Shown here piece after piece: positions 63,868 through 64,000 of a stretch of DNA of 64,000 nt. The stretch spans positions 1 through 64,000 of the forward strand of contig JAFVBR010000034.1 in assembly GCA_017479885.1 (NCBI GenBank). The letters run 5' to 3'. The translations under genes were made by a program, and so were the position numbers. The stretch's first letter is position 1. Every line of letters starts with the position of its first letter. Source of the stretch: Paludibacteraceae bacterium. GTDB taxonomy: Bacteria > Bacteroidota > Bacteroidia > Bacteroidales > Paludibacteraceae. The notes beneath the pieces are model-generated. The model ran no database searches. It saw only the letters and a list, made by a program, of their open reading frames with translations, and was not told the DNA's origin.

Positions 63868-63966
63868 TTGCGAACATTTCCTGCACCCGGTGTCATGATT
63901 ACGTACCATCCCCCGCACCCAGTGGCAAAAGTCACGTACCATCCCCTGCACATATCGGCAAAAATT
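63868..63966. repeat. 33-bp tandem repeat, three degenerate units
   Basis: Units start at 63868, 63901 and 63934. The second and third share ACGTACCATCCCC and then GCAC; the first keeps the CAT-C-GCACCC-GTG pattern. 33 is three times 11, the period of the array just to the left. The rest of 63732-64000 holds no gene or hairpin that I can support. Confidence 0.65.
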
Positions 63967-64000
63967 TTATATGCATAAAATGTTCGCCAATTTGCTTTTA

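Noticed and set aside
63656..63886. Minus-strand frame of 76 codons at the right end
   Set aside because: It is made of the 11-bp repeats and has no domain-like composition.

Overview
The window is a Bacteroidales chromosome segment. The evidence is: repeated promoters of the Bacteroidales form TTTG(C), about 19 bp, then TAnnTTTGC; lineage markers such as type IX secretion proteins PorU, PorV and PorD, diaminopimelate dehydrogenase, DksA-like/LspA/DUF4296, DUF3256 and DUF4831; many lipoprotein and outer-membrane-barrel genes; and an Mpi-type serine invertase. I cannot resolve the family or genus. No rRNA or tRNA gene was seen.

Layout. 1-355 is intergenic and built of short tandem repeats. 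356-9142 (minus) is a run dxs-trkA-trkH-SGNH hydrolase-MBOAT acyltransferase-coaE, with ispE just upstream on the same strand. 10341-22000 (plus) is core: rex, a degenerate FAH-family gene, porU, porV, ispF, DUF3256, aroK, sufE, yceD, rpmF, an rluB-like gene and ddh. 21285-33226 holds a TonB receptor, a serine hydrolase lipoprotein, a DUF5009 acyltransferase, ribF, two surface proteins (one broken by a stop codon), a large outer-membrane barrel, and a dksA-lspA-DUF4296 operon. 33291-43549 (minus) is one probable seven-gene operon: esterase, DUF4831, PorD, GH13, GH53 galactanase, GH2, GH13. It handles alpha-glucan and galactan but has no SusC/SusD pair. 44006-49474 (plus) is an orphan histidine kinase, a NapH-NapG fusion, a Tat-signal aldo/keto reductase, tatC and a Spy-like protein. 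A PAP2 phosphatase (minus) ends the core block.

50129-61918 is an A/T-rich accessory island: RhuM-PLD, KilA-N, an FkbH-like enzyme behind a strongly structured leader, a Fic protein with a probable self-operator, two orphan AAA ATPases, and four separate C-terminal specificity-domain fragments of an Eco57I/PglX-like (type IIG) modification enzyme. Each fragment starts at the same 24-bp repeat, which encodes DDFFKPK. An Mpi-type serine invertase sits directly against, and in frame with, the longest fragment. This looks like a store of exchangeable DNA-recognition domains whose methylase half is not in the window. An IS3-family element (61989-63558) with an outward-facing promoter closes the island, followed by 11-bp and 33-bp tandem repeats to the window end.

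The strongest candidate for an undescribed system is the recognition-domain cassette array with its invertase. Next are the 240-nt structured leader ahead of the FkbH-like gene and the recurrent 11-bp tandem arrays at three unrelated loci.
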